A stretch of 64,000 nucleotides of DNA from Amoebophrya sp. A120 (taxonomy: Eukaryota; Sar; Dinophyceae; Syndiniales; Amoebophryaceae), in assembly GCA_905178155.1 (NCBI GenBank), contig CAJINV010000004.1, forward strand, positions 6,321,923-6,385,922, written 5' to 3'. Both the position numbers and the translations under genes were made by a program. The notes under the pieces were generated by a model. It saw only the letters and a program-made list of their open reading frames with translations, was not told the DNA's origin and searched no databases. Below, one piece after another: positions 63,994 through 64,000 of the stretch. Positions within the stretch are counted from its first letter, which is position 1. Every line of letters begins with the position of its first letter.

Positions 63994-64000
63994 CTTCGGG

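Noticed and set aside
1-64000. Dinoflagellate spliced-leader gene, tRNA or rRNA genes
   Set aside because: I looked for the conserved spliced-leader core and for tRNA-like box sequences and saw none. A dedicated covariance-model search would be needed to exclude them.

Overview
This window looks like nuclear DNA of a compact-genome protist. The best fit is a parasitic dinoflagellate of the Amoebophrya (Syndiniales) type. That is an inference from four things seen here: genes packed on one strand, short canonical GT-AG introns, many non-canonical repeated introns with transposon-like ends, and eukaryotic housekeeping genes (RPB6, PRP38, ATG5, alpha-SNAP, an actin-related protein, 6-phosphofructo-2-kinase). 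Introner elements and unidirectional gene clusters are established for Amoebophrya. No species assignment can be made without a database search.

Layout, left to right. Fourteen genes read on the minus strand and one small candidate gene reads on the plus strand. The minus-strand genes are: a C2H2-type zinc-finger gene cut by the left edge (1-794); a giant repeat protein (1234-8022); a low-complexity Ser/Lys/Asp-rich protein (8207-14525); a multi-repeat Myb/SANT-like protein (15643-21261); a helical-repeat, FASTK/RAP-like probable organellar RNA-binding protein (22073-25692); an actin-related protein (29492-31744); splicing factor PRP38 (34869-37252); RNA polymerase subunit RPB6 (38016-39817); a secreted coiled-coil/TSP1/vWA adhesin-like protein (40360-44845); 6-phosphofructo-2-kinase (44969-47744); ATG5 (50385-52037); alpha-SNAP (52471-53561); a large Asn/Gln-rich protein (54996-61945); and a macro-domain-like gene cut by the right edge (63400-63993). 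The plus-strand candidate is at 32499-32865. Three long intergenic stretches (about 27.3-29.1, 33.0-34.1 and 48.1-50.2 kb) are strikingly GC-rich and hold no gene I can support.

The main result is a set of 25 introner elements of about 150-315 bp, all inside protein-coding genes and none found between genes. Each starts with TAT and ends with ATA, has terminal inverted repeats, and is flanked by a 5-bp direct repeat (17 exact, 7 with one mismatch, 1 with two). Removing the element plus one copy of the 5-bp repeat restores the reading frame and, where the family is known, the expected protein (actin-like, RPB6, TSP1/vWA, PFKFB, Myb). Summed exon lengths are then divisible by three in 8 of the 9 genes that carry these elements. 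The exception is the 8207-14525 gene, where one element leaves a one-base frame conflict. The elements fall into about seven inverted-repeat families that share an internal motif, GCATNACAA and its complement. They occur in both orientations relative to the host gene. None of the exact-repeat copies can be spliced as GT-AG in any register. Thirteen ordinary GT-AG introns sit alongside them (12 in recognised genes and 1 in the plus-strand candidate), so two kinds of intron co-exist in the same transcripts.
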